Shown: in pieces, positions 24,068 to 35,984 of the stretch
Layout of the letters: every line of letters begins with the position of its first letter
Position numbering within the stretch: the stretch's first letter is position 1
Source of the DNA: Anseranas semipalmata
Lineage: Eukaryota; Chordata; Aves; Anseriformes; Anseranatidae
Direction: 5' to 3'
Assembly (NCBI GenBank): GCA_013399115.1
Contig: VXAA01007265.1
Location: forward strand, 172,507 to 236,506
DNA: 64,000 nt
Translations under genes and position numbers: made by a program
Notes under the pieces: model-generated
Told to the model about the DNA's origin: nothing
What the model saw: only the letters and a program-made list of their open reading frames with translations
The model's database searches: none

Positions 24068-24118
24068 ACCTCAAATGCATACACATTGAGATCCCATCTG
24101 AATTCAGTGGAACTTGGA
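24068..24118. repeat. Probable ancient palindromic repeat relic
   Basis: Contains GATCCCATCTGAATTCAGTG, which resembles the core of the relics at 15526-15593 and 29779-29838. It is heavily decayed, and this is the weakest member of the set. Confidence 0.25.
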
Positions 24119-26207
24119 AGGAAGCAAATAAATAAACCTTTCCTTGTTCTGGAGCTCCAGCAGGGAGATGCTGCAGACCTTCTGGACAAATCCCACAGCC
24201 ATGTGTAATTTTTCATATACTTTCTCTTAGACATTCTCTAGTATTGAACTTATCAAAAGAGCAAAGAGACAGAAAAATGGCATTTGTATTTTTGACTTTA
24301 ATTATGTTAGGTTGAAAAATAGTGGTGGAAACAGGATTACCTCACTAGATAAGGAAGAGATTTTTACTTTTCATCCAAACACTGTTGTCTCTTTCCTTGT
24401 CAGCTGCCCTCAGACTCATTTGCAATTCCAGGAACAAAATAAGAAATCTATTTCTATACTACATGGGCATCTACATGCAGGCTTTGTCTTCTCACTGGTG
24501 CATGGGGTCACCACGCAGACATGAAACCACATTTCTGTGCAGTACAGGTGCATGGGCTACAGTCCCATGACTGTAAAGACGGTAACTGGGATGAGCTGTC
24601 AACTTGGCATGTGAAATTTGGTAGTGCAGTCTCATATTTGGCCAGAATGCAGTTCAGGCTCTTCCTGCCTTTGCTAAAGCTGGGTTGCCCACTGCGCACT
24701 TGTTTCAGTCCCTCTACAAATATGGGCAAAACCTTCCTGCATGGCAGTGTGGGATAATTTGTTTATTGCTGTGAAGGATGCCGTAGAACCATTGGCAGAT
24801 GCTTAAGCAGAACAAGAGCTTGTCCTTCATACAAAGACCCTGATAGTTGCCTTGACCTACAGCTTCCTATCTCCTTGCCTAACTGGATTCCCACAGACTA
24901 CACCAGTGGCTTTGCTCACCAGGGTCCAGGCTCATGATCAAGGCTGTAAAGATATTGCTCCCTTTAAAATCTAAAATCTCAGAACCAAAGTCCCCCAAAT
25001 ACCATGCTTTGCCTCACCTACTCACACACACACACACAATGACCATGAAAAGGAAGGCAAGGCATTTCTATCCCTTTCATCTTCAAAACAGAGATCTTTT
25101 CACAGCCAGTAGCTCCTCTGCTTAAATATAGCTTAACAGGCAGATTCAAAGAGACAGAACTGATTAATCTGTATTTTTCTTTAAGCGATTAACTGAGGTG
25201 CCGGAATCAGGAGCCTGTTTGTGCTAAATCGCCTCTGTAGTTGATGGAGAAAGAGAAGCACTTCTGAGAGGAGATTTAGATCTTTGGTGCCCTTTGGAAG
25301 TGCCTGTTTCCTGATGCAGATGGTACCTGATTTCAGCATCTCAATTTTAAATGCTTCCAATTAAGCAGGGTGAACCTAGTGCTCTACAAAGGGTCAGGAG
25401 CTTGTGGAGGAGAAGTGAGGAAAGGTGCTGCTGGTTATGTGTGCCTGTTAAAAGGCAGCTCCTTGTGTTAGAGCAACTCATGGAATAACAAAAGAAGAAA
25501 GAATCCAAATACTTTTGGCTAGAACTAGTGAATAAAGCAGCATCTCACTAATAGCTTAAGTGAGAGTCGCTGTCTGAAATATTCTTCGAGATCAACCCTA
25601 GGTGACTGTCATCAGTCCTAGTGCTGTTTAAATCTTTCACCTGGATGCACTGATGTGTTATTGCTCCTGTCATTGGAGGACTTTTCACCAGAGACCGGGG
25701 GAATTATAGGGAAAAGAACAGGAATTTGTCTATAATTCTTGCAGTGTGCACATAACTCCAGAAGAGCTGCCCAAATGGACGCTGCCAAGTGATTTTGCAT
25801 AGGTGACCAAAAAACTCGCTGGAATAGCTATGTTGACTTGCTATGAGAAGAGATTAGTTTCGATCAGAAAGAAAAACTGCAAAATCTTATACCAATTTTC
25901 TAGGCCATCCAATTCACAGGATGCTCATGCCAAAAATGTGTTTACGGGACTATTTTCTGAACAGGGTCATTATGTTTTCTTCAAGGTAATTCTTAAAGAA
26001 AGGGTTTATTTCTTCCCACTTCTTCTTGTCTGTTTCTCTGGCAGGAATAGACCTTGGGGAGCTTCTTAGGAGTGAAGTGTAAGAAAACCATCTTCTGGAA
26101 TGTGTGCTGCGTGTTTGTTGCATATTCCTTCAGAATTTGCTTTTAAAATACATGTTGGTCACAAAAGAAATGTGAATGAGCCATTATACTCTGGTGTGTA
26201 ATTATAT
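24119..26207. other. Non-coding DNA, no gene recognised
   Basis: AT-rich single-copy DNA. A short CA microsatellite is at 25022-25038. No exon or RNA gene is seen. The part at 25560-25930 is repeat-free and could be conserved, without strong motifs. Confidence 0.55.
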
Positions 26208-26837
26208 AATCATAGAATTATATCATTACATAGAATTATATCATGGAATATCCTGAGTTGGAAGGGACCCATAAGGATCATTGAGTCCAACTCCTGGCTC
26301 CACACAGGTCTACCCAAAAATCAGAATTCAGACCACGTGTCTGAGAGCATTGTCCAAAGGCTTCTTAAACTCCGACAGGCTCGGTGCCGTGACTACGTCC
26401 CTGGGGAGCCTGTTCCAGTGCACGACCACCCTCTTGGTGAAGAACCTTTACCTGATATCCAACCTGAACCTCCCCTGTCACAGCTTGACTCCATTCCCTC
26501 GGGTCCTGTCGCTGTCACCAGAGAGCAGAGATCAGCGCCTGCCCCTCCGCTCCCCTCGTGAGGAAGCTGCAGGCCGCCATGAGGCCTCCCCTCAGTCTCC
26601 TCTTCTCTGGGCTGAACAAACCAAGGGACCTCAGCCGCTCCTCGTATGTCTTCCCCTCTAGGCCCTTCACCACCTTTGTAGCCCTTCTCTGGACGCTCTC
26701 CAATAGTTTCACGTCCTTTTTGTACTGTGGTGCCCAGAACTGCACACAGTACTCGAGGTGAGGCCGCACCAGCGCAGAGCAGACTGCGACAATCCCTTCC
26801 CTCGACTGGCTAGCAATGCCGTGCCTGATGCACCCCA
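26208..26837 (-). mobile_element. CR1 LINE, 5'-truncated 3' fragment
   Basis: A CR1 non-LTR retrotransposon lies in minus orientation. Its 3' end is on the left, where copies of the CR1 octamer tail appear as CATAGAAT (26211-26218, 26229-26236) and CATGGAAT (26242-26249), followed by the typical CR1 3' UTR complement (TCCTGAGTTGGAAGGGACCC at 26251-26270). Further right, the minus strand encodes the reverse-transcriptase C-terminus with [20 protein letters not shown] (about 26715-26774) and the downstream RRATK...[19 protein letters not shown] block. Homology stops near 26837, so the element is 5'-truncated, as most avian CR1 copies are, and cannot mobilise itself. The plus-strand open frame across it is only antisense to this fragment. 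Confidence 0.93.
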
Positions 26838-27824
26838 TTATGTATTTAGGACACATACTACATGCAGCTTTAAAAGAAATCTGTATGGAAACAAATTGCA
26901 TTACATTTGCAATACCTGAATGTAGTCGAACAGCAGCATCTCAAGCCTTTCAAAACACTGAAGTCATTTAGACCATTTTCTGGAGTAATTATCTCCCAAG
27001 CCTCAGATTCCCCTTTCAAAGCCTTTGCCGTATAGGAGCTGTAGAGGTCTCAATACCTCTACAGTATAACAGACTGTGGCTTGGCTTTAGGAGAACCTTG
27101 ACGTAGACTTAGCACTCCTGCCTGATGTACCAGCTCAGTGCAGGATGGCTGGCCTCTGGGAGGGAGCATTACACGTGTCAAACACACCGTGTTGAGCCTG
27201 AAGACGTGTGCCAAGGAGAGAGGCTCCCCCAGGAGTGAGGGTAAAACCCAACTTTCATCTTTCCAAGAGTTATTGGGGACCGGGGATTTAAGTTTGGGAT
27301 GAGCGGCTGTGGGATTTACCAGGGAGAAGGGTGTGCCTGCGTGGCTGGCCAAGAAGATGAGCTGCTTTTTTCAGCGATTCAAACTGCCACTGTAGCAGTG
27401 CTGTTCATCTCCCAGCTCTGACTGCTGTCTTACAGTGTAGTACCACATATTCTTCCTCTTTAACTGACACTTGGCAAAGTACCTGCATCTCAGGGGGCTG
27501 ATCCTTGGAAATAGCTGTGTGAAACATAAGTGGCAGCATGCACCCATAAGGAAGCTGTGTGCCTGCCTGGTTTGATGGTATGGAGCAAGATCGGTGTGCT
27601 TCCCTGCCTGGAGACAGCAGTTCCTGCACTGCATCTACAAGATGCCTTTCTCTGCACAGTGCAGCAGGCAATGTTAAGAGCCACACTTATTAGCACTGAC
27701 ACGTATGAAACAGGACTGCAGTTAAGTGTTTTGAGGATTTGAGGGTGAGGGTGTTGTTTTTCCTTTTCTGGAGATGAACGCTCAGGAGACATGTGTTAAA
27801 CTTGGGACTTGGCAGATCCTCACG
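26838..27824. other. Non-coding DNA, no gene recognised
   Basis: Single-copy DNA flanking the CR1 insertion. Overlapping minus-strand frames of up to 100 codons at 27371-27792 have no recognisable domain. Confidence 0.55.
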
Positions 27825-27972
27825 CTGATTCTGCCACTTATTTATTGTTTGGCCTCAGGCTAGTCACTTAACCTCTTGCCATCCTGATTTCCCCATCTGG
27901 AAAATTATATTTACTTACGTCTCCTGGGGATTGTGCAGGGCTTAATGAATGCCTGTAAGGGATTTGGAGATC
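27825..27972 (-). repeat. MIR-like SINE relic
   Basis: Contains the MIR core order in antisense: GATTCTGCCACTTA, then TAGTCACTTAACCTCTTGCC, then TTTCCCCATCTGGAAAATTA, then a degenerate segment ending near 27972. This is the clearest of several MIR-like relics here. MIR is an ancient amniote tRNA-derived SINE family with an L2-related 3' end. In birds only decayed copies are expected. Confidence 0.65.
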
Positions 27973-29778
27973 CTCAGATCTGAGATGATACAGGACTGCA
28001 AAACATTAGCCACACGCGCAAGGAGGAGGGAGTGCGCGCATGCCCGTGCGGGAGAGCCTGTGTGCATTCCCAGCCCGCGACACAGTCCGAAAGTGCGATC
28101 AGCAGGGGAAGGTTGTACTGCGTGTTTTAGATGAACTCCTCCTCCTTCTGGCCTTTTCAGATTCTCTGGAAGAAAAAGGAGGCAGGTAACTGAATGGAGA
28201 GCAGGGCAGCGAAGGTTAACTGCTTTCTCCTGTTGGTCCCCTGGATCTTCTTGTCAGTGCGGTAACAGCTGGATCTCCCAGGAAGGTAATGATCTTCCTG
28301 GATGCTCTGTCTTGCTGCAGGCTATTAGCGAAGCCACACAGCCCCTCTGCTGCCCATTTCTTTAGCAGGGAAAAATGAATCTCTGACCGAAAAAAAAAGT
28401 TCTTCCATATAATTAAGCAGCATTAGAACGAGGCCTGTGCCTTTGCTGATGAACTTCAGTGAAAGCAGATGGTCACAATGGTATTAAAAACTAAAGACTT
28501 CAGTCAAGCTTTTAATTGAAAACAATTGGACCCTGCTGGATGGTAATTACCTTGGCTGCTTGCAAATAATATCACAGCACTGCTACCTATGAAGGAAGAA
28601 CTGAAACTGAGTTAATAAGAACTGCTTGATCTGCATATAATAAACAAGGAGCATCCAAAACTGTTTTGTCTGGTAGCTTCTCCCCTGCAAGACGCTTTCA
28701 AGCGGTTAGCAGTGTGTAAATGAACACACGGTGGCAGAAATTGAAACGTGTGAAGCGTTAGCTGGGCCCATAAAACAACTTGAAGAACCTGTCTTCCCCC
28801 ACCTCCCTCCTTTTTTAACAGCTGAAGTCCTAGATGGGTCCGAAAAAAGCAGCAAAACAAAATAAAGTGAAAAAGCTCTAGATTATCCAGCATTCCTCCT
28901 CTTCTGAATGGCAATGACAGCAGCAGTCTGCCTTGATCTCATGTTATCCACTGTCTCCTTCCCCTGATCTACTGGAAGGATGGGGCCTTCTGAGCACCCA
29001 GAGTGTTCTCCCCCACCTCTCCCCTTCTTAACTGGATTTTAATGATCTTTACCTTAATAGGTCTCAATCTCTAACAAAGCAAATGTAGTATGTGGTATTT
29101 CTGCAGTGCTTCTATAAGTGATGTGCCGATTTCCTCACTCTCCCTTTTCAGTGCCAGGATCAGGTGAGGTTTCGAAGGCTGGCCCACCAAAGTGCTCATA
29201 AATCCTGGTGGCTGCTGTCTGCTGTATCTTTGTTGGCACAACATTACGTTAATACCACTTTACATGGTCTTTCTTGCTGGGGAAAGTGACCTGCATTTTT
29301 GTGGGTGTGTGGCTGGAAAAAGCAGTCTGAATGTCCCATCTTTCAAACTCATGTCCCGGCTGTGTATAGAGTGAACCAAATCTTGTCACCTTCCACATAA
29401 ACACTATTTTTCATGTGGAGGTGCTCTTGGGCATAGCTTCTTGTCCCCTTATGAGCAGGCAAGAAATTCTGTGGCTCGAGAAGACCTCAGAGAGTAGGAG
29501 CTGCTGCAATTTTGCAAAATTAATGAGTAGCTTTGAACTGCTAGTAAACGTGATGCAATGATTTTCCATAACATATCATTTTAGAAGCGATGACTTTACC
29601 CGCTCTTTCTTTTCCTGTCCAAATATTTGTCTTTTCAAGGCACCAGCCAAGAGTTTGTCTTGTCTTGTCTGGCAGAATGATGAAATGGACTGTTCCACTA
29701 TGTTTCATCTGCATTTGATGATTTTATGCCTGGAGTTCAACTTTCATTCACTTAACTTGCCGTGATTAACACAGTGAG
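27973..29778. other. Non-coding DNA with AT-rich block and small palindromes
   Basis: No gene is recognised. An inverted repeat CCAGGAAG/CTTCCTGG with an 8-base spacer lies at 28278-28301 and presents two inverted ETS-type GGAA cores. The block 28380-28640 is AT-rich with ATTA cores (AAGCTTTTAATTGAAAAC near 28506) and may be regulatory. A perfect 14-base palindrome AATTTTGCAAAATT is at 29508-29521. Confidence 0.5.
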
Positions 29779-29838
29779 TGAAGTCCTGGATTCACGGAAG
29801 TCAGTAGAAGCTTTCACACTGTCTTCAGTGGGATCTTG
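29779..29838. repeat. Ancient palindromic interspersed repeat relic
   Basis: Contains GTCCTGGATTCACGGAAGTC followed by the mirrored ACTGTCTTCAGTGGGATCTT, the same self-complementary arrangement as at 15526-15593. An old amniote repeat; family not named. Confidence 0.45.
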
Positions 29839-30289
29839 CTTGTTTTTATATAATCAAAATACGCTCTCAGCTTTATTGATGTAGCGCCTTTGAAACTGCT
29901 GGCTGAACTCTTTCACAAGACATAAGTGTAACTCACAGAAAGAATAGAATAGATATTTGCAGTCATTACCCCCTCCCACCCAAGCAGAGGTATTCTGCTT
30001 TGTGTTTGGGATTTCATGCAACCTTGTCCTTGGATTTTCCCCTGCTGCCAGGCTCTTGGAGGAGAGGTCCATGGTTGATGGGGCACATGTCCTGCTCTGT
30101 CTAATGGTCTGTATGTTCAAGCTGATGCCAGGGCTGAGCAGATTTTGCTCACAGCCTTTCCAGTCCCTTCTGTATCAAAGAACTTGGGAAAAATTTGCAA
30201 CTAGGAAGGCTGCCTTTCAAAAGTGTCTTATGCTACTGGCTGTGGTGATTTTATCAATTTTATAACAGCTACTTACTTTTAACTCTACA
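29839..30289. other. Non-coding DNA, no gene recognised
   Basis: No exon, repeat or RNA gene is seen. Open frames of about 90-100 codons exist on both strands across 29854-30265 and overlap each other, so neither is convincing. Confidence 0.55.
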
Positions 30290-30545
30290 GAGCATGATCA
30301 CTTATTGTAATTGCTGCTTGCAGCTTCAAGGGAGCTGGTATAGAGCACACTATTTTAAAGGTATATGTAAGGCATAAGCTCTATTGATCTAAAGTATTCT
30401 GAGCGATAAACAGCTGCTGGGTTTGATTAAAGCCAAAGGGAAGCTGAAGCATTTAATCAATCTCCAAAGCCGCTCTAAGTATATTACAAAGCAATTGTGA
30501 TTATTGCTATTATATGACAAGCTATGGCATAAGAAAGAAAGAGGG
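30290..30545. promoter_or_regulatory. Candidate conserved regulatory block
   Basis: AT-rich, repeat-free block with SOX-like ACAAAG and ATTGTG close together (ACAAAGCAATTGTGATTATT at 30486-30505), a TCF/LEF-like TTTGATTAAAGCC near 30422 and CATTTAATCAATC near 30449. The density of such cores is higher than in the neighbouring DNA. Inference from motif texture only. Confidence 0.3.
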
Positions 30546-30949
30546 ATCATTTTTCTTGGAAACATTTTGTGGTGTTGTGGTGCTTCTTCTCAGCCTGCTT
30601 GATGCTGTCACCTCTGAAGCCTGGCTCAGTGACAGAGCATGCCAGCTAAAGCGGACTAATCTTGAAGGGAAAACGTAAGAGCAGGCCTGCAAGAGCAGGG
30701 CCTTTCAGCTCCCCCATATCTTCTCTTTCCTGTGTCTAACTGTGGCCGACAGCAAGCACTTTGTGAAGGAGAACAAGAAAAAGCACAAACGTACAATAGC
30801 ACTGGCCAAATTATAACCCTCTCTGCTTCTTGCAATCTGCGCTTTCAGGATGTTCTCAGAGGTGGGATATATTTGTGCTTTTCTGTGCCTAACAGCCCTG
30901 AAGGCACCTTTCTTCCATTATTTTGTTTAATCACTTCTTGAACCTTTGG
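30546..30949. other. Non-coding DNA, no gene recognised
   Basis: Nothing specific is seen. Moderate GC with short open frames only. Confidence 0.55.
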
Positions 30950-31390
30950 GCAGTGTTAGGCTTCAAAACATCCCGTGGTGGTGCGTCGCACAGGACTGTC
31001 ACGTGGCTTTGTAGAATTGTACTTTTTTGTTCTTGTTTTTAAACTTTCTGCCTGATGGTTTCTTTTAGCACCTTCTTGTTCTTGTGCTAAGAAAAGCAAT
31101 GAATAATTGTTAGCTGTTAACCTTTTCTGCTTCATAGATGTAGAAGTCTCTGCCTCATCCTGCTCTGTTGTCTCCTTTTCCAAGGCTTATTTAGTCTGCC
31201 CTTTCCTGAAGCTGACCCATTCCTCTGACCACCCTTGCCACAGTATCTGTTCCCTTCCTCGTTTTACTTCATGCTTTTTGGAGTGACCAGAATTCCACAC
31301 AGTACCTTAAGATGTAGGCTTTTCTGAGTCTATTATTTCTTCCTTTTTCAGGTGTTCAATGATCTGTACTTATGACATAGCTTATAAGCA
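30950..31390 (-). mobile_element. Ancient CR1-like LINE relic
   Basis: The order of pyrimidine-rich phrases matches the antisense of an old CR1 3' coding region: a CCTTTTCCAAGGCTTATTTA segment, then TCTGACCACCCTTGCC, then TTTTTGGAGTGACCAGAATT with CACACAGTACCTTAAGATG near 31297-31315. This last part corresponds to the conserved '...F-W-A...' region of CR1 reverse transcriptase seen in the younger copies. It is much decayed, and the left boundary is approximate. Confidence 0.5.
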
Positions 31391-32611
31391 ATGTGTGTCG
31401 TAATTCTGAAAACCTGGTTATGAGAATGATTTCTAAAAACTAAGGAGCTGCATGAATCTTAGGTCTAAAATTTATCTTACATTGCATTTAAAATATAAAA
31501 ATGGAAACAGAGTAGGACTTTTTTCCACTTGAAAATGTAATATGAAAATAAATTAATAGACAAATTTATTAAGCAAAGAAACCTTCCCCCTGCCATATTT
31601 GCAACAAATAAGTTACAGCACTTAAGCCTGGAGAGGATAGCATTTGCAGAGGCTAACTTTTGCTATGGATGGCTAGTGTCAGTCCTTTCAATGGTTTCTT
31701 CAGTCTTTCTCCACTGAATATAAAGAAGTACAAACTTCTGTGTGCCATAGTTGACTTATCTCTCAAAATCAGAAAGTAAAAAGAGAAACTTAAATGACAC
31801 ATCTTCTTTATTTACATGGGGAGAAACACCAAAAGTAAATGGAGACTACATAGTGATAAATGAATTAGGCACAGATAAAGTTGAGTGACATCAACAGGGT
31901 ATAGTATGCACTTTCCTACCTATATTAATTTAAAATTGACATTGCTTTTCTATATTTTAATTCATTTTGGGAGAAAGTGACTTGCACTGAATCTCTCTGG
32001 TTTACTGAGGTTTGCTAGTCTGCCCAGATTGTCAGCTGTTGGTGGAGATGAACTCCTTTGAGTTAATTCTTTGAACTAACTTTGGGAAAGCAAAGGTAGA
32101 AGGGAAGGTATCCTGCCTTCTTCTGTTTCCCAGTCTATCTTGCTTTCACCCCTGTCTTCACAATGGTCCATGCTGTGTGGAGGGACCTCCAAAGATACGC
32201 TGTTGTAAGCTTTGCTTCTGCTAAATGAATCCCATACATGCAAGTCAGATTCCTTTATGTTAGCAGGCAAATGCAAGATACCCCTGCTTTTGTTTGTCTA
32301 TTTTGGCATCTCTTTTTAAACTTTAAAACACTTGAAGCTTCCCATGACCTTCATGTGAAACCCCATCCATGACCCTAGGAGGCTGTGCTGGAGGCTGAGC
32401 CTGGTGCAGTTATCTCTGTTGCATAAGATTCCTATTGGGAACAACCATTACATTTTCTTTATAGTGGTTTCATGTGACAGTCACAAGTCTTCTGGTAAAC
32501 TTATCCTGACTTTCACTTTATAATGGTATGAGAGTCTTGTGAATGCAGGTTGTTAAGTGAGAGCTTAGTCCAGTAAATAAAATTTCAATTGGGAAGTCTT
32601 AAGGTCCTCTG
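31391..32611. other. Non-coding AT-rich DNA
   Basis: No gene is recognised. The sequence is AT-rich with no notable tandem repeat. Confidence 0.55.
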
Positions 32612-32725
32612 CAGATAGTTGGAGCTGGAGCACTCGGCCTGTGAGGGGAGGCTGAAGGACCTGCACTTGTTCAGCTTGGAGAATACATGACTGGGGGGGA
32701 ACCTAGCAGCAGCCAGATGCTCAAA
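32612..32725 (+). mobile_element. CR1 relic, reverse-transcriptase C-terminal fragment
   Basis: Plus-strand sequence resembles the end of CR1 ORF2: GGAGCACTCGGCCTGTGAGG, AGGCTGAAGGACCTG and TTGTTCAGCTTGGAGAATAC correspond to the '[15 protein letters not shown]' block seen in the younger minus-strand copies. It is short, has lost reading frame and is in the opposite orientation to the other CR1 pieces. Confidence 0.5.
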
Positions 32726-34769
32726 TCCTTGACTTAGCTTGAATATCACTAGTTTCAGTGAGCTGAATGGATTAGATGGTCGAAACTACAGAACTAGCTG
32801 ACTGATGTTTCCCATCGGAAAGTGTACCATAGCAGCCTACTGACAAGAGCCTTGCTTTCCTTAGGATGCGTTTTGAGGAGCATTTCTCTTGCAGCAGTGA
32901 TAGCCTGGCATTCCTGCGTTGTTTCCTCAGTGGTGACAGCAAAGGTCTGGTGTGGCTACACAACAAATCATTAGGACAACCAGTTCAGGTTGGAAGTAAT
33001 ATTATTTTTGTTTGGCTGTTTGTTTTTACCTGTTTTTAATTTGATTCCTCTCGTGGTTCCATGAAAATTTATCTTGGTGCTACTGAAGTGTAGTTGCAAT
33101 AGTAGGAACAAACAACAGGGAGTGCTTCAGCTGGTGCTGGGCTTTAAGGACATGCTTTTCAGGCTGTAGCTTTGTAGTCAGTTTTTGTGAGCCCCATGGA
33201 AATAACAAGGAAATTGAATTGAACTCCGATGCGCTCTACTTCACTTACGCTGTTTTGACATCTTTCGGGTTGCAATCTAACCATTTGCTAATTGGCCCCA
33301 TCTCGCAATGTTCCTGGGCACAGAGATTCATTTTAAGCCTACAAGATGATTGGTGTCTCCTGAGCCGTTCTGGATGGGACCTTGCAGTTCTTCAGGTACC
33401 GCTGCTGTTTTACATCAACTGCGCTTAGACTGGCTAGCCCGGCTGACATCCTCTGTCCAATTGTCTCAACCTTGTTGCTATTTTGTAACCAGAGATTGCA
33501 TCTGAGCAGAAGGATGGGAATGTATCAGCCACTTTCAAGAATATCTGTTTGTGCCAAAGAGGATGGGATTTTGAGGAGTTATGACTGGCACCTAACTTCA
33601 CCAGGAAACAAAACGTGATGCCTTGTGTGAGGTGGGCCTGATCTGGCACCCTAGAGCTCGACGTAGGCTTTGATTCTGCTGGGATCAGAGTGAATCCTGA
33701 CCAAACCAAAACCTGCTTCTGTTTATGTTCCTTTCTGAAACCAATCTCTTTTCTCTCCACTATGCATATTTCCACCTTTGTGCTAATGAAAACACTGGAT
33801 TGTTCCAGAGGGCAGTATGGAAAGTATCTGAGAGCTTTGGCCATCTCTCTGAAATACTACAGTCGATTTGGTGTTTGCTTTGGCATGTTGCTGTGAAAGA
33901 TTGTAGAGTGTGTGTATATACACAGAGAGAGAGAGTGTTCCTGCTCATTGTACCTTTGTGAGACTGCCAGACTGTCTGGTCCAGTCTGTTCTGCTACACG
34001 TAAAAAGGCCTCACAAGCACTCGCAATGCGCTTGGACCAGGCACTAAGTTGAAAGCAGTTCTTGAAAAAATCATCTTTCTGCCTGAATATCATTTGCTCC
34101 CCATTGTCATGAGTAACACATAAGATTTCTTGTCAGTGGAGAAAATTTTTCCATCTTCCCTTGGTTTACTCTGTGTACTGGGTAACATCTCATATAATGC
34201 GTCTGCATGGCCCAACTGTATCAGGCAGTCAGTTCCCTTTCAGGGTCTGAGAGATGCTCTTCTAAACAGAGGAATAATATGTGTAAAATAATGTGTAAAA
34301 ATCAGCAGTAAGATTCAGCCCTGCCTGGATGTTGCTCTTGACAAAGGACATATTTTCCTCCCGTAGCCCTTTGCCTTCTAAAGGAAGATGAGATGAGGAT
34401 TTCCAGGTGGAAGGCATTTCTGTCCTAACTAAGATTTCTCTCCTCTATGTGCCAATACTGTCCAGCTGAAAGATCACACAGCACCCTTTGAGAAGGTAAA
34501 GGATAACTCCAGGAGCCCACTGGTGAGCTGTCCTGACCATGAGAAAGCTCATTCTAACAGCTAATGATTTCTGAGAGCTCCTGGTGAAAACTCACGGGCC
34601 ACAGGACCTGTGCTTGACTAGTAATTGTAAAGTATTTTGATTTTGAGCTTGGAGTATGAACAGCAGTTTGGAGAACTCACATCTTCCTTTATTTTTTCTA
34701 ATGGCATCTCAGATTTCCTTTTCTGGAAGGAGCAGCTGGAAAACAAACATACATTAATGAGAATTACCA
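32726..34769. other. Non-coding DNA, no gene recognised
   Basis: Open frames of up to 136 codons occur on both strands at 33200-33960 without recognisable domains. A short TGTGTATATA/GAGAGAG simple stretch is at about 33909-33935. A part near 33650-33710 may be a decayed old repeat, not assigned. Confidence 0.5.
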
Positions 34770-34880
34770 AGTAACTAGATCCAACCTGTGGCCCATCTGG
34801 CCTCGAATCCTGTCTGTAGTAGCACTGAGTATTTGGAGGAAGATGCAGATATTGCTGGAATGGATGATTACAAATGACCT
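34770..34880. repeat. Possible ancient amniote repeat relic
   Basis: Contains CCTGTGGCCCATCTGGCCTC, GAATCCTGTCTGTAG and GGAGGAAGATGCAGAT, an order I associate with an old LINE-type 3' repeat in reptile and bird DNA (a 'GCCCATCTGG...TCCTGTCT' signature). The family is not assigned. Confidence 0.35.
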
Positions 34881-35738
34881 ACAGATAAACATGTCCAATG
34901 CTTTCTTGAGAGCTCTGTCTCAGGTTTTGTTTCAAGCGGCAACTCTATTAATTTTAGCAGAGGAGATACAGTAACTGGTGCTTAACAATTAATTTTTTTG
35001 TTTCACCTGTTTGCTGGCCAATTTTGCTTTACAAAACCCATAAGTAGGGAACACTGCTGTTTTCTTTGGTACTGAAGACAAGAAGGAATTAAAGGATTCA
35101 GGATTGTAAAGCCTTCCATGAATAATTTAGGCTCTGTTTCCAACAAATATTCGCTCTGCTACATACGCACTGATACTGGGCTCAGACACTTGTGGTATCA
35201 GCAACAGTGCCAAACCCCTGTGAGCCAAAAGGAAATAGGCTTTTATTCAGTGTCAGCCATCAATCTGTCTCCAGCCTTCAGGACATACTTTTGTCAATTA
35301 GGGGCTTCTGCTTGAGAAACCTGGCCTGTTAGCTTGCAACAAAAATAGATAGGCCCAGGCACGTTCAAAGAATTACCTCTGTGACCTTCCCTACGAAATG
35401 TTGTGCAGCCCTGCCAGCCTTGCTCCTCTTACTGCTCTGCTTCATGTTTCTCTTGCGAATAAATATTGCTGCACATACTTAGGCCAATGTACACAATCAC
35501 TCAGTTTCTCCTGCTAAAATGATTGAACTGCCTGAGACAGAAATGACGAGTCTTCTTAAGCAAACAAGTCAGTGGGTTTTTCTGGGTCTGATGACTTTTA
35601 GGGATCTTCTTGGCATTATAAAGATGGATGAAAGCCTAGGAAATTTATAGCTGAGACTGCCTATGTCGGATTCTCTTATTCCTGCCAGCAATGCAGTGAG
35701 ACCTTTAGGCAAGGACTTCCCTATTGTAGCCTTTTAGG
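34881..35738. other. Non-coding DNA, no gene recognised
   Basis: AT-rich single-copy sequence with only short open frames. Confidence 0.55.
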
Positions 35739-35760
35739 TTTTTTTTTTTTTTTTTTTTTT
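35739..35760. repeat. Poly-T tract (22 T)
   Basis: An uninterrupted run of 22 T. It would be the A-tail of a minus-strand retrocopy whose body lies to the right, but the right flank shows no polyadenylation signal or known gene on the minus strand close to it. Confidence 0.85.
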
Positions 35761-35984
35761 CAATGTTTGGAAACACTGAAAGCAAACACACTGCTTCTGC
35801 AGCATGGTAAACGGGCTTACTTCATCCAGAAACCACCTTGCGAAAGCTTTGCTAGCACACACCGATCCCCTCACTCACGTGCAATTTCACACTGGGTGCT
35901 TCAAGGCACTGACCACCCTGCCAGCACCAGCAGCCAGCAAGGTGAACACTGACGTGCAGGCCCTGTGCCAGTAGTGTTGGGATC

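Noticed and set aside
35739..35760. Poly-T as tail of a processed pseudogene
   Set aside because: No AATAAA on the minus strand next to the tract and no recognisable gene body to its right.
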